From Cladobotryum mycophilum (Eukaryota > Ascomycota > Sordariomycetes > Hypocreales > Hypocreaceae), in the NCBI GenBank assembly GCA_036429605.1, contig CM071589.1, positions 1,984,001 to 2,048,000 on the forward strand: a stretch of 64,000 nucleotides of DNA, written 5' to 3'. Under the pieces are notes generated by a model. It saw only the letters and a program-made list of their open reading frames with translations. It was not told where the DNA came from and did not search any database. Shown in pieces: positions 10,847 through 23,675 of this stretch. The translations under genes were made by a program, and so were the position numbers. Positions within the stretch are counted from its first letter, which is position 1, and every line of letters starts with the position of its first letter.

Positions 10847-12020
10847 TCAAGCCCCAAGTGCAACCTTCTTCTCCTTCTTCTTAGCCTTTGTGAAATGTAC
10901 GGCTTTGTGGCTCCGCTCGTCAAAGCCAGCTGAGGGTCCGATGTGCATTTCCTTCCAGCAGCGCGTGCAGTAGACATCGTCGTCGCAGCCTAGGCATTGA
11001 AGCGTGGCGTCCTCGAGACAGACGGTGCACCAGCCGTCCATATCGTCGTCGGTGTAGTTTGTCTTACTGCTGAGGCGGTTTACGGGCTTCCCTGATGGTC
11101 TTGAGCTAGGGACCGAAGGGAGGTCAAGGGAGCCGTCCTGGGTTGTAGTGGTGCCTGGGGATCGGAGGGCGGCCATGCGGGCGGTGATGTCGTCGATGTC
11201 TGCGCTGGTAGCTCGTGGTACGGGGGCGGAGGGCAGGTCGTCGAGATTGGACGGGAGGGATGGGAGGGCAAGATCTGGATTTGGAGGAGTGTCCTCTGCG
11301 TTTTGGTTGTGGGGTTCATCATTCTCGGATTGCTCCTCTTCGTCTTTCCCAAGCGCAGCTTCGAGTTCCATCTCATCGCGGAACTTGGCAATCACCTCAT
11401 CCACCTCATCCTGCATGTGCTCGCCATCCGAATCATCCGAATCCTTTGCCTTTTTATCGTCTTCGGGTTGTTCCTCTCCGGGCTCATCATCTCTCGGGAT
11501 GGATCTGGAGATTTCTTCTAGCAGTGCCTTCACCTTTTCGTCGCTTGGCTCCTCGGCTGGGGTCTCTTCTGGGCCAACATCTCCGAGCAGTTCTTGGAGG
11601 GTCTGGTCGTCGGTCTGGAACATGGCGTCCACATCATCGCCGTCGTTTAACTCTAGGGGTTCAGGTCCCGAAGTAATTCCAATGATGCTCGATGGAGTTG
11701 CAAGAGACTTTGATGGTGTTGACTGAGGGGTGGTTCGCTCAACCTTGGATGAAGGCGATGCCTCATCTTGAGCTCGCAACGACTTTAACCGCGCAGCCAG
11801 CGTATCCTCCCGCGTAGCTGGCTTTGTCCTCTCTATAGGATCAACATTAAACCTATTCCCATAGTCAGTCCTCGATGTCTCATTTTTTTTTTAAAAAAAA
11901 GGGCATATTCCCAGAGTTGATTTACTTGACGGGAGCTGCTCGCTCTGGGGTAGTCGCTGGGCTTGGACCCCGCAAAGCTTGCAGTCGATCAAGAATAGAC
12001 TTGTCAATATCGTTTGGCAT
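10847..12020 (-). CDS. ANCHR/ZFYVE19-like protein with C-terminal B-box-type zinc finger
   Basis: Minus-strand exons 12020-11926 and 11852-10847, 366 aa; intron 11853-11925 joins ...PVK to FNVDPIERTKPATREDTLAARL. The start MPNDIDKSILDRLQALRG sits just after the leader. The N-terminal half is helical with repeated short leucine patterns, then a long acidic, Ser/Pro-rich linker. The C-terminus carries a compact zinc-binding array: WCTVC, LQCLGC, VYCTRCWKEMH and later SHKAVHF, that is paired Cys plus terminal His. This architecture resembles animal ANCHR (ZFYVE19), which delays abscission through ESCRT-III and Vps4. The role in fungi is inferred, not known to me. It faces away from the glycine-rich gene and converges on the LMBD1-like gene. 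Confidence 0.72.
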
Positions 12021-13040
12021 TTTCTCGAAAATATTTCAAAGGGATAACGTATCAAGTGAAAAAGAAAGAAAAATTAAAAAAGATGCGAGGCTCAATCAAG
12101 ACGGCAGTTTAGAAGAATGATGCAAACGCCCATGTGAGGCTCTCAAAAGGCATGACGATTTGAGCAACTGCCATGTGTCATGCGCCAAGCAGCGGAGGAC
12201 TCTCCAGGTTACTAAACAGCGCCGCATTTCTGGGTCAATCGTTTACACAATCAGAAGGCTTCCTCTATATTTGTTAAACCATTTCAAACCCGCATTGGTA
12301 TCGCGAGGAAGCTGAATAATCAGAAATTAAGAAGTAATATTTCTAATCCTATTATTATATAAACCTAAAAGAAGAGGGGGATCGTGGATTTACAAAAAAG
12401 AAAGAAAATAAAAGAAGGAAGAGAGGAAGAAAAGAGGGTCTGGCCTAACAGTGATTGGTCTTCACTGAACTCGAGACCAATCAAACAAGACGGTATAATA
12501 AAATAAAATATTAATTGAATTGTTTGTTTCTTCTATTGCTGTACCGATGCTTCGTATTCATATAGCACAGAATAGCCACAATCGAAGCCTCATCTTACTT
12601 AGCCATTATCATACAAAGAGCCACGACTTGAATCATATAGCCGTTTTGCCCAGGTACACCAACTCCGCTTCCATCATGTGAGACTCTATCAAACGACTCC
12701 ACATGCCTCATTAATATGCCAAGTGCATTCCACCCAAATACTGAGATCATAGTGGTTCGCTCACAAGAGATAGGACGCTTAGTCTCAAAGCATACAATAT
12801 ATGTACATCATGCTCAGAAACAGTTCCACCACAATAATACACCAAGCCATGTTAGGGTCGTAAAAAGACACCCATTTAACCATAACCATCTCAGGACACA
12901 GAAATAACGCCATACCGAAAATGCCCCGAGGCCCCCATCTCTTCTCCATCCATTGGTATCAGTCGTAAGGAACAAGCGCGCAGACGTGGTGCTGAACAGA
13001 AAATCAAAGAATAATTAAGTAGGAAAAGCATGAGATGTGC
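12021..13040. other. Intergenic spacer
   Basis: The first part is the upstream region of the ANCHR-like gene. 12290-12540 is visibly AT-rich (TAATATTT, AATAAAATAAAATATT). I see no coding sequence, tRNA or repeat array. Confidence 0.4.
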
Positions 13041-13976
13041 TCATGCGAGAAAGACGGTGACAAGAACTGCGGTAATGGCTGGCCAGAACCCTAGCATCTC
13101 GACCATGGTTCGCATGCCGACTCCGGCCGACGCGCTCGGATCGTCAATGGTTGTGCCGTTTGGTAGGGTTCCGTTGATGAGAAGAGTATTTGTACCATTG
13201 ACCATGGCGACATTGACAAGACTCTTGTTGAGAGCATCATAGCTACCGTTGCCAATGAGACTGTCAAAGTACGCAGTGTTGTTGTTCTCGTCGCAGCCGC
13301 ATACATCATACGTGCCGCAACCACAGAGTACATCGAGGGTCTCGTTCTTGTTGCTCGTGTTGTTGTGGAAGATGTATGGGTGGTGGTAGGGGTACATGTA
13401 GGCGCCGTACAGCCAGACACCGGGCCAGAAGGCGAGAGCTGCGCCGCCAAGCAGGGCGAACGGGAGAATTCCGCCGATGGGGCTTCTCCGACCGGCCGCA
13501 TATGGTGTTGCAGAACCTCCTCCGTAATATCGACCTCCACCGTATGTGGGCCGAGGGCCGCTGCCTCCGCGGGATGCGCCGCCGGTGTTGGAGTTGGGCG
13601 ACCGGTTTCCTCTGAGATACAAGTCAGCATCTGAATCATAGAGCAAGCACATGTTTGATTCGAAAGTTACTCACGAGCTTGAGCTCCCGCTTCCGCTGCT
13701 ACCACCTTTCCCACCACTGCTGCTGCCCCCGCTGCTTCCACCGCGACTACCACCACTACTACCACCTCCACTGCTGCCTCCCTTACCACCACCGCCGCCT
13801 CCTCCTCCTCCTCCACCACGGCCACCTCCGCCGCCGCCACCTTTGCGCTTGAACAGGTCGTGCTCCTCTGACTGCGATATGGTGTCGATTCTTACGACAT
13901 GTCGAGAGGTGTCAATGACGCTGGCTGTCGCAGTAGTGAGGAGCGTAAACGCGAGGAGAAAAATGTCGGACCTCAT
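13041..13976 (-). CDS. Secreted or surface glycine-rich protein, fungal uncharacterised family
   Basis: Minus-strand exons 13976-13675 and 13611-13041 (intron 13612-13674, GTGAGT donor), 290 aa. An N-terminal signal peptide is clear: MRSDIFLLAFTLLTTATAS, with cleavage after TATAS. A low-complexity Gly/Ser/Lys region follows after KRK, almost only Gly, Ser and Arg/Lys for about 65 residues. A hydrophobic block (IGGILPFALLGGAALAFWPG) precedes a YMYPYHHPY patch, then a Cys cluster CGCGTYDVCGCDE and several N-glycosylation sequons. The end is hydrophobic (MLGFWPAITAVLVTVFLA) after a small-residue patch, as in GPI-anchored proteins. It resembles a fungal domain family of unknown function (I think DUF7732, unconfirmed). 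Wall or membrane anchoring is inferred. Confidence 0.8.
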
Positions 13977-16783
13977 GGCTGCTGATATTGGAGAGTAAGA
14001 ATGTAAGCAAAATTGTAAAAAGACAATGATGCCAATAATGCACACGCAAGGAAGCAGTAATACAAAAAGCTCTATGCTGTACTTGGTAGTGGGTGCGAAG
14101 AAGATTAGAGTGGTGAAGACAAGGGAGGGAGTGGAGATTTATAGAAAAGATTACGCGAGATCGAACAAAGACAGGGATGCCCCGGATATGTGGCAAGCAC
14201 CGTCTTGTTTGTTGTATGTACAAGTATGTACCTTCTACGGCAAGGTAATTCCTACTAGGTTGGTTAGGTACGGCTGTGCTCTACTGTGCTCTGCTGCGCT
14301 GTGTGGCCAGAGCAATTTCTCCATGACGAGCTAAGTAGAGAGCAGACTTGGACTTACTCGTTGCGGATTCCTTAGTCGCTCCGAAGGGCGCACGGAGCAA
14401 GAAACTTCAGCCTTGTACGGACGCGGAGGATGTACTGCCCAGATAGGCAGCCTTCTTACAAGCAGTGGTTTCTCAAAGGCCCATAGAACGTTTGCGTTTT
14501 ACATCGCCGGGATCGTCGTTTGAATGTGGCTTGGGCTATTGGACCCAGGCCAGGTTTTTTTGTGCGTAAACAGAGATGGTTGTTTTGTTGCACACTTTTA
14601 CAGAGTCCGTTCGGGTGGAGTAACGGATCTTGCATATTGGGTCCGTCCTGCACGTTGGCATCTCGCATTGTGAGCCACTCAGCCCTGCATCATGGCAGTG
14701 TCGGAGCATGATCACTGTTCTAGAAAATACTAAGAAGAAGAAAAAGGATGCTTCCATCGCTAGGCTTCTCTTTCTAGCCAGTTGCTCCATCCGTGACTCA
14801 AGTATCAACGACAGACTCCTCGTTTATAAGGTCACTTGTCGCAAAAATGGAAAATATAACGCGAGGAAGGGTCATGGAGGAGGGCTGCATGCGTGCTGTA
14901 GCACTGCAGCGCTCCACGTAGCAGGGGACCCTTGGCAAACCAATCATGGCGAGAGTGTGAGAACTCAATACGCACGTGTGGCTGGCCATGATGATCCACA
15001 CGTGCTAACGTTTAACCTTGGTTCTGGAAGAACGCCCAGGATGCAGGATGGATGATGTCGAGATGACAGATAAGGGTCCCCGCCACTTCATCAACAAGCA
15101 TCGCCACAGTTGCACAAACCCATTCGCAAGTCTAACTGTACTGTTCCAGGATTTGGATTATCACTCTCGATCATGCCAATTCGGATAAATATTACGCCTT
15201 ACCAACAACGAATGCGAGCCGATCACTAACGGAAGGGTATGGACGCCGCGGCGAAACTTGACCGCCGGCGCAAATGTGAATTGTCAATCATTTCATGATG
15301 CGACAGATACGAAGTTTTCATCAAGATTTTCCCGGCATGTCTCAACTGATATTTATCAAATTAAACTGCGCCTCACTTGTGTGGGTTTTACTGCGCAGAA
15401 TCCAGTCCAGACCGATGCTTCTGCAACTCCAACTAGAAGGAGATCTAAGCATGCCGTCATCAGGTGACACAATATTTGAAATTATGTGTACGGAGTGTGC
15501 GGAGTGAACGGAGTATATGGATACATCTATTCGATGATTATGCCTCGATAGCAAAACAAACATGCCTGCCCTGCCTCGCACTACTCATCATGGCTTCGGG
15601 CACAAGGCTCATCACTTTGGCCCGTGCTTACCTAGGGAGTGAGAATTAAACTACCTATCATCGGTAGGAAAGGCGGCGCAAACAACTCACGTTGGCAGAG
15701 AAAGACAGACAAACAACTCGGTAGCGTCGGTTACTTGACAGGACGGGCAAACGGGATCGATGCCTGGGATTTGGGTGTGTAGAGAATTATTTGTTTGATC
15801 ATGTTACACAACCGAACGCCTCATGCAGGAGGGTGGGTGGCACAGGTGGCTCTTGGGAGAAAGAGTTTGTACCTCTTGAGAATTGTTGTTGGTGATGCAG
15901 TTTTTGTCAATCTTTGGTTATTGTAATTATGATTATCTGAAACCTTTCAATGCGATAGCTGTATATATGCTCTCTGCTATTAAAGCTATAGCGAGATGAT
16001 ACCGAGTTCACAGAAGCAGATATATGGCCTCCAAGTGTGGATCCTTAGCTTATGTCCGGTGGTCGATAAAACCGTGTCTTGCTATATCATGTCCTTGTCT
16101 GCGGTGAGCAGCGCATGCTATATTGAATCATGTATCAGCAGGAAAATAACCTCCGGATTTAAGATGCCAAGAGCTGAGCAATCTTTCCTATAGACACTGG
16201 CCAAGACTTATGTTTTTACAGCAGTTTCTAATTCAAAGTACAACTGGAGCAACCGAATTGTTTCGTAGCTCTCAGATCGAACGTTCTACAATGAATAATA
16301 GCCAAAGGCTGCTCCAGCGTGAATCACCTATGCGCACGCACGCACTGCATTTGTAAACCAGGCCACAAGGCACTTGAAAAAATAGAATTATAAAAGCAGG
16401 CTTAGAGTTTTGGTAATTTCCTCTCATCCTGCTCAATTACCCAAATTTTCTATATAAATAAAAGATGAATAGCCTTTGGGATGCCTCAACCTTGAGGATG
16501 TGCATCTACAAATGAGGTGCACTAGAAAAGGCCACCATCTCATGCTGACTCATCAGGTGGAGCGTCCCCTTCCTCCGGCTCCAAGTGAACTCTACCTTGG
16601 CTTGGCAGTCGCCTCATCTCGAAATTTCATCAGCAACTCTTACGGCGCTGTGTTCCGAGCCTTTTCATCTTTAGTGAAGCAACGCGTTCGAACGAAATCA
16701 CATATACGAAGCATGACTTAGCATTCAACGAACCTACAAAACTTGTCGAATGAGCCTATGAGGGGCGGTAGCGCGTCGCGATC
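13977..16783. other. Intergenic spacer upstream of TAF1 and the glycine-rich gene
   Basis: About 2.8 kb holds both divergent promoters. No coding region is supported; ORFs of 60-140 codons lack domain or codon character. A triple CGGAGT cluster sits at 15491-15515. No tRNA found. Confidence 0.4.
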
Positions 16784-19700
16784 ATGGCCGAGGATATTGA
16801 GTTCTCGTCGCTTGACGAGATCTCATGGAAAGAGCAGAATGCAGCCGACGAACGCGAGATCGCGCGACTTCTAGAACAAAGCCAGGATGGAACGAGTGGC
16901 GGCCTGAAGCTTGACGATACGCCGTTCGATCAAACCAATAAAGCGGACGATGCAGAGGACTTTGAGGATATCAGTGACGACGACCTTCCCGACGAGGAAG
17001 AGCCCAGCGGAGGGAATTCGATCGAGCTTCCCGGCCTAACTGACGATGGCGGCACAAGCAACGATGCCGACGATCTCTTCGGAGAGGGCCCCTCTTCGCC
17101 CATGGAGCCGATTGCCGACGCCGCTTCACCTGCCCCTCACGTTCGCGATGCCGATGCAGGTGACGATTCGCAGGCTTTAGATTCCGGTCTCAGTTTCTCA
17201 GCTATCAACTTTGATCCTGACCCGCACCTAAACGGCGCTGCGAATCAAGATCCCGATATCCCGGAACCGGTTGAATCAGTTGAGGACCTGCTAAAAGCAA
17301 CATGGCCGGCTTTCAAAAAGGGGCACGTTCTGACATGGAGTGAACTTCTGCCGCCGAAGAGGGCCATTTGGAAGGAAAAGAAGCCTCTCAAAAAACCCAA
17401 GCATCTTGTGACGAGTAAGTTGACTCTTGAGTTGGCCCCGGATGACGAGAAGCAATTTCGAATCCCTGGACCGGCAACATCAACAGCCAAATCAACATCA
17501 CACGGGGTAGCCATCAACGGGCTGGTTCACTGTAGCTACATCTTGGATAAGGAACAGGAAGAAATTGCGCAGTTTGATGTAGATCCGGATTCCGATACAG
17601 AAACCATCAACGGGTTCACTCTTCGTGATATAGAGTTGGCCTGTCAAGATTGGAACGCCCACGTCGATACCGTCGAAAGTGACTTCCGCTCTCGCCAGTT
17701 TGCTGAGCAGGAGGCGTTATCCCGAAAACCTCATCTTGAGAATGCTGAGCAGGATGATGAGTGGGATGCTGAATTCTTGATGGATACCGATGATCCGCAA
17801 CCGCGCATAAAAAAGCACAAGGCTGTCAAACTGGGTCTTCCCGAAATCCCCCACTACACGGCACCCTCGTTTGACAATTTTGAGGATGCAACTCGACGAG
17901 GTGCGAAACGGGTTCATCTGGAGATGAGCGATCCACATCTCCTTCTTGAGACAGAACTGCAAAATCCCACAAAACGACCTCGGCAGGAGGCCAAGCTGAA
18001 GAGAATGGCCAACGGCAACATGGGTCGAGACGTATCTCAGCGTTTCAATCTTTCAAATGATGAAGCGTACGACTTGCTGAAAGAAAACCATCAAAGCAAA
18101 GTCCGTGCGACACTTGGTAACATCTCAGTGGAACACAGTATGCCTGCTATCAAGCTATCATGGCCATACTACAAAGTTAAGCTTGGTGGCACGACGGATG
18201 AGTACCATCGCCCGCGATTTAGGTATAAGAAGATCGTTGGGCATACTGTTCGATTCGATAAGCCCATGCATTTCAAGCGCAAGCAGATGAAGGGCAAAGC
18301 ACATGAAATCTTCCTCAAGTCGAGAGATTTGAGCATGTACGACAACTCGAGTGCTGTACTTTTCGAGTATTGCGAGCCGAGACCAAGGGTCCTCAACAAT
18401 TTCGGCATGGGTAACAAGTTGATCAACTACTATAGGCGTAAAGACAACAACGACGAGGATCAGTTACCCAAGTTGGACCTAGGCGAGTATCGCACGCTTC
18501 TTCCAGAGGATCGATCTCCTTTTTCTCTTTTTGGTACCGTTGATCCCGGCGAGACTGTGCCGACTCTACACAATGAGATGTACAGGGCTCCAGTTTTCAA
18601 ACACACGCCTCGAGGCACTGATTACCTAGTGGTGCGTAGCACAACTGGCGTTGGCGGATCGAAGTGGTTCCTCCACAAGATAGACCATCTTCATGTCGTG
18701 GGACAAACTTTCCCTTCAGTCGATGTGCCAGGTCCTCACAGTAGGCGGGTCACAAACGCATCCAAAAACAGGATGAAGATGCTTGCATTCCGCATGATCA
18801 GACACAGTCGCTCAGACAATTGTCAGCTGTCAGACATCACTAAGCACATTGCAGAATCAACTGACACCCAGAACCGGCAAAAGTTGAAGGAGTTCCTTCA
18901 ATACGATAGAGACAGTGGAGAAAAGGGAATGTGGCGCCTCAAACCGAATGAGATACTACCGGATGAGAATTCCATTCGTGCCATGATCAAGCCAGAGGAA
19001 GTCAGTCTTCTTGACGCGATGCAGCTTGGTATCAAGGAACTTGAGGATGCTGGCTACGACCCCCGAAATGCCACCATTGATGAGGATCAACCAGCGGAGG
19101 CGGAGGACGACGATGACGACGATGAGGGGAGCAAAATTGCCAAAGCAAACAAGAAGGCAGTGGAAAAGCAGGAAGAGACACTTGCTGATAAAATGGCCCC
19201 CTGGAAGACGACCAAGGCATTCATCGATGCCTGTGCTCAGAAAGCCATGTTACAACTCCACGGCGAAGGAGACCCCACAGGTCACGGATTGGGATTCAGT
19301 TTCATTCGAACATCGATGAAGGGCGGTTACATCGAGGCCGTCCAGGGCCCCTTGGCAACCTCTGCCGATGCCATGGAGCGTGAGAAGCGCGCCAATGGAG
19401 GTCATGCGTATAACGTCAAAAAGCAGCAAGCTATGTACGAAGAAGGTATACGGGAGATCTGGGACAAACAAAAGTCCACCTTATCAGACCCACAGGAACA
19501 TGACGACAAGGACATTGTTATGACAGAAGACGAAGACGACAGGTTTAATGTTCAGTCAGCGCCCACCCCGGCCCTATTCGACGAAGGCGCCAGCCAAATC
19601 AGCGGCTTGACCTCATCCAGCCGACCCCCGAAGCGAGCGATCCGTATCTCGAGAGAAGTCCAGCTTCCAGACGGCACGACCCAGACACGCGTGGAAATCG

Positions 19701-20922
19701 TTCATGACCCTGTAGTGATTTCACAGTACATCAAACGGCGAACAGAAGCCGACCTGGAGATGAGAGAGTACGTCCAAGCTTTACTTCGCTATGAAAATTC
19801 ATCCTTGAAACCGCCCCGTAGCTGGACCAGACTGCCCAAATCAGTCCGAGCCCTCTACCGGTGGTCATCACTATCAGAAACCTTTCTCAAACCACAAGCC
19901 CCCACATATGGATTGAGTTCTCCTGGTTCAATAGAAGATCATATTGGCTTGGAGTTTAGAGCCCCTGCTTACGTTTATCTCTCAACAGTATCTACAGCTC
20001 AAGGCCTACGGGCAATGCCGACCATGACCGTCTTACAAACCTTAGGTATGTTGAAACTCACCGGACTCATCGAGTATTAGGTCACATCGCTAACATAATT
20101 CTTCCCCACCACAGAATCAAAAAGGAACTCGAGCGATTGGAGAAGAACAAGGCTCGAAGACAGGCCCGAGAACAGCAAAAAGAAATGCACCAAAAAGCAA
20201 GCGTCGGAGACGCCACGTCCCCAGGCGCGGATAAAATCCCAACTGGAACGACTCGCAAGTGTGCCAATTGTGGACAGGTCGGCCACATCAAAACAAACAA
20301 AAAGTATGGAAACCCCTTCATATTTATCCCCAACCTTTTCACCACCCCCTCGCTTGTCATTTGATTGGTGGCGCTCGCCCGAAAGAGTAGATAAAGAGCC
20401 CCGTGGCAGGAAGAGGAAGCAGAAGAAAGTTCTTCCGCAGAAGCTTGTCCGGTGTGATCAGCTGGCGCAACGCTCTGAGAAACTGCGCCTCAGAAGACAA
20501 AGAGAAGCTACCCGAAAGAGGGAGATTAGAGTAGCCAAAAAGCAGCAAGCTCTGCAAGAAAAGCTTGAAAAGGAGCGAGTGCTCCAAGAAGAAAGAGAAG
20601 CACAGCGTCTTCTCAAAGAACAGCTGCAACAAAAGGCCCGTGAGGAGCGAGAGGAGAGAGAACGGGCGCAAGGCTTTAAAGAGCAGGCCTGGTGGAGAAC
20701 CGAGCCCAGTAGGCTTTGATGGCATGATTTAATCATCTACTTTTTCTCTTTTTTTCTTCTTTATGTTCTTGGCCACGTATGTTGGAGCTATGAGCTAACT
20801 GTTTCGCTTCAAGATTATGTCCTCTGCTTAACGGCACGATGAAAGCGGACAACGGAGCAGCGGAGCATGGCGGTTTTGGTAACTACAACGCCCCTGCAGC
20901 CAATGCTGGATCGCCGGCCTAG
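16784..20922 (+). CDS. TAF1: TFIID subunit TAF1 (DUF3591 plus zinc knuckle)
   Basis: Model: 16784-19767, 19989-20045, 20115-20303 and 20814-20922, 1112 aa. TAF1 is the TFIID scaffold that contacts TBP and promoter DNA. The N-terminus is acidic (MAEDIEFSSLDEISWKEQ, then Asp/Glu-rich), in the place of the TBP-binding region. The conserved DUF3591 core spans roughly residues 430-900, with WPYYKVKLGGTTDEYHRPRF, FKRKQMKGKAHEIFLKSRD and GHGLGFSFIRTSMKGGY. Splicing joins LEMR to DIYSSRPTGNADHDRL, then RIKKELERLEKNKARRQARE, and a zinc knuckle CANCGQVGHIKTNKKLC completed only by the last exon (LCPLLNGTM). Reading straight through at 19768 gives a spurious tail. Bromodomains are absent, as usual in fungi. 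The last intron is 510 nt and unusual (see 20304-20813). Confidence 0.92.
20304..20813 (+). other. TAF1 intron carrying a purine-rich open frame
   Basis: The donor GTATGG and a good acceptor region (branch GAGCTAAC near 20794, acceptor CGCTTCAAG) flank 510 nt where the gene's other introns are 69 and 221 nt. Inside, one frame is open for about 110 codons to a stop at 20717-20719 and would encode a Lys/Arg/Glu/Gln-rich coiled coil (RKREIRVAKKQQALQEKLEK, then EEREERERAQ). It starts without an ATG. Including it as an exon cannot keep the frame into the last exon with the donors I can see. It could be an insertion within an ordinary intron or a diverged transposon tail. Function unknown. Confidence 0.55.
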
Positions 20923-21928
20923 GATGGCCTATATCGGGAAAAAGCACTCAAGCTTCGACAAAGAAGCCAGAGAATAGCAAGGCAGATGACTTGCCTAATG
21001 ATGGTTTGAATAGGCAGTCTCGCATCCCACGCACGGCCAGAGATGTGATTAACATGGTATTTCGGATGATGAAGGGCATGGGGCAGTGAGGCACAAACTA
21101 CGCATGAAATTCGGAAGAGCTTGGCAAGGAGTTGGGGAAACAAAACGAGAGCATGACATTTGATAAGTTAGTTTGGCGTTGCGGAAGATTTCACATACAT
21201 ACGGATGGGTTCATTTACAAAACGAAGCTCGTATTGTCCGAGGCACTATTAATCGACAAGACAAAGATGCAAAGCACCGCAACCAAACCCAGTGTCTCTG
21301 ATGTCCCGGTTGTCACAGTGAATCGTGTTGATGTCATTGATGATGTAGAATACGAATGCATTGCTACCATGCAACATGTTATAAGAGCCAAGCACCCGTC
21401 GAGCACCTGCCGAGCGAGTGCCGAGACCTACATATACGACATGCTGTTGCATGTTGGGTTGGATGAAATGGAGGAATAGCTGAACTGGAGGTGCGATGAT
21501 CCGATTTGACGCTATATCAGGTTATGAGAGTAAGGCTTTTACGCAAAACAGTGTTAGGCTGAATCTAAACGAGAACGCATCTGATTCGGTCGATAAACGA
21601 ATTGTTTTCTTTTCTCTTCTTTTTTAGGCAGATGCATTAGAAGCCCTGCCAAGAAGAGGAAACGAGGCGGTAGTCATCGCATGAGATGTCAACAAGGGGG
21701 GTTCAACATCTGTCCAGGCGCGCGTGTAGTAGTGGATGGGAGAGGGTGTTAGCTGAAAGACGGAGGAAGGGGGAGTGGAACGGCAAGCAATTGGGCCCCC
21801 AAACGAGAGGTGAGACGAATAGGCGGGTGCGGCAGATGCCTCATGCATGATGATGATGTTTTTCATGTTGATCTTTGGGAAGCAGGCAAGGCAAGCCGCA
21901 TGATGGGAAGAGTGAGTTAGTGAGTTGG

Positions 21929-21932
<4 letters not shown>

Positions 21933-21962
<30 letters not shown>
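21933..21962. repeat. (GT)15 microsatellite
   Basis: Uninterrupted GT dinucleotide run in non-coding DNA. Confidence 0.95.
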
Positions 21963-21964
<2 letters not shown>

Positions 21965-22457
21965 TTTTAGAAGCCAGAGCCCTAGAAGTGGGATCGAGGC
22001 GGAGGTGGTGGGATGAACCAATCATTTGTGTGGTGGGCCTGAACGGACAGGATGGGAGGGGGAGGAGGTTGGGGGGCTGGTGATGATCTGCAGGGTTGAT
22101 GTCGTGAATTGATTGATGAGCATGGAAGAAGAATAAAGAAATGCTCATGGACCCCATATCAGCTAGTACAAGTACATGAACGAATGAATCACGGGCCCTA
22201 CACGCTCAATCAAGGTGATGAAAGCAAGCGAGTGTGACGAGTTGGTCTTCTTTGCAGGAAGTTGAGACAACCCTTTGAGAGACATGGAGAGAGATGGAGA
22301 GACTGTATGTACATGCTCTGTAGGTACTCCATGCATAAGCGCCTGCCTGCCTTGTGCATATGCACGAATACAAGAATAGAAGCAAGCCGAACCAACCAGG
22401 CGGTACGCCAGTCAGGGCCTGGGTGAAGCGGGCCGTTGGTTGGTGACGGCGCCTGTT

Positions 22458-22482
22458 CTGTCTGTCTGTCTGTCTGTCTGTC
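22458..22482. repeat. (CTGT)6 microsatellite
   Basis: Tetranucleotide CTGT run, perfect over about six units. Confidence 0.9.
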
Positions 22483-22746
22483 TTGCTTTCTGCATTGACG
22501 CAGTTGCATTCGCAGTTGCAGTCTATGATGACGGACACTTTTCTTTTTTTCTTTTTTTTTTCTTTGTGTGAATTTTTGTTTTGAGGGCCAGAGCGCACGC
22601 ACGCACGCATGCCGTATTATCAACGGAAGTGGCGCCAAGAAGGTTGCCGTTTTGTGTCTCAGAGCCCCAACCAAGTTGAGGAGGGAGTGTTTGATTTCCC
22701 ACGTGGGTTGGGTTGGTGAGTTTGACGCGTGCTACGTTGTGGAAGC

Positions 22747-22786
22747 GGGAAGGGAAGGGAAGGGAAGGGAAAGGGAAAGGGAAAAA
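22747..22786. repeat. GGGAA / GGGAAA repeat
   Basis: Four GGGAA units pass into GGGAAA units, a purine-only strand. Confidence 0.85.
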
Positions 22787-23633
22787 CATGTCTGTGATGA
22801 GATGGAACCCTTGGATGGATGAAGGAGTGGATGGATCCTTTGTTGGTCATCTTTGTCAATGTTGTGTTCGTTTCGGGTTAAGAATGTGAGAGCTACTTAT
22901 TGAGAGGCAGAGAGAGAGATAAAGAAAAGAAGTAGAACCAAGTAGAGCCGAGACTACTAACATTCCTGAGGTGAGAAAGTAGTCGTAGACATGGAATGAG
23001 AATCGGAATCGATATCAGTATCAGAAGGAGAATGAAGAAGGCTTGTTCAACATGTTCATCGTGTTGCTGGCGGTGGCGCAGGCTTAGAGTTGCATGCAGA
23101 GGTAACAAAGGATAAATTACTTAGTAACAAGTTGGTATGTGCCCAGTAAATGGGCGATGACCTGACTAAGTTGCCCAAGACTCTCGGTAGACAAACAAAC
23201 CGAAAGGCTGCGCAACATCCACCAACTTATCGGTATCGCCTAGGTAAGTGGCAAGTACTTGTAGGTACGTGCGAACAACGTTTAGGAAACAGGGCGGATC
23301 AAACGGATTAAGCCGCTGGTGCTCCGTAGTAGCAGGTAAGTAAGTAAGCAAATGAGAGAGGGAGAAAAGGAAATAAAATATTGAGAAGGAAAAAGAAAAA
23401 GTGGAGGGGGCGCTTTCCCATTCATTCTCCTGAGCAAAAAGGCAATCTTAATCGAAATGAAGCCTGGAGAAGAATTGGATTTTAGTGCTGCCTGAGAAGC
23501 CCGTTCGTTGTACGGATACATGCATACTCCATACAAACGAAGCAAAAAAGAAAGCGCCAACCAAAGTCTAGATTTTGAATGATATGGCAATAGTAATTTG
23601 CCCTTTTTGGGGGAGGTATTGATTGTCTCTTCT

Positions 23634-23640
<7 letters not shown>

Positions 23641-23672
<32 letters not shown>
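23641..23672. repeat. (CT)16 microsatellite
   Basis: Uninterrupted CT run, extended upstream by imperfect TCTCTTCTC sequence. Confidence 0.95.

Positions 23673-23675
<3 letters not shown>

Noticed and set aside
11148..11726. 192-codon Ser-rich frame on the plus strand
   Set aside because: Antisense to the ANCHR-like acidic linker, where Glu/Asp codons read as Ser/Phe on the other strand.
19768..20080. TAF1 read through to a stop at 20080
   Set aside because: The tail has no family match, while splicing at 19767/19989 gives DIYSSRPTGNAD and a conserved C-terminus.
21132..21479. 115-codon plus-strand frame
   Set aside because: It starts at TTG, has no domain, no splice signals and no coding bias.
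21624..22674. Minus-strand frames of 130-180 codons near the GT and CTGT repeats
   Set aside because: They are translations of simple repeats (His-Thr runs, Thr-Asp-Arg-Gln runs).
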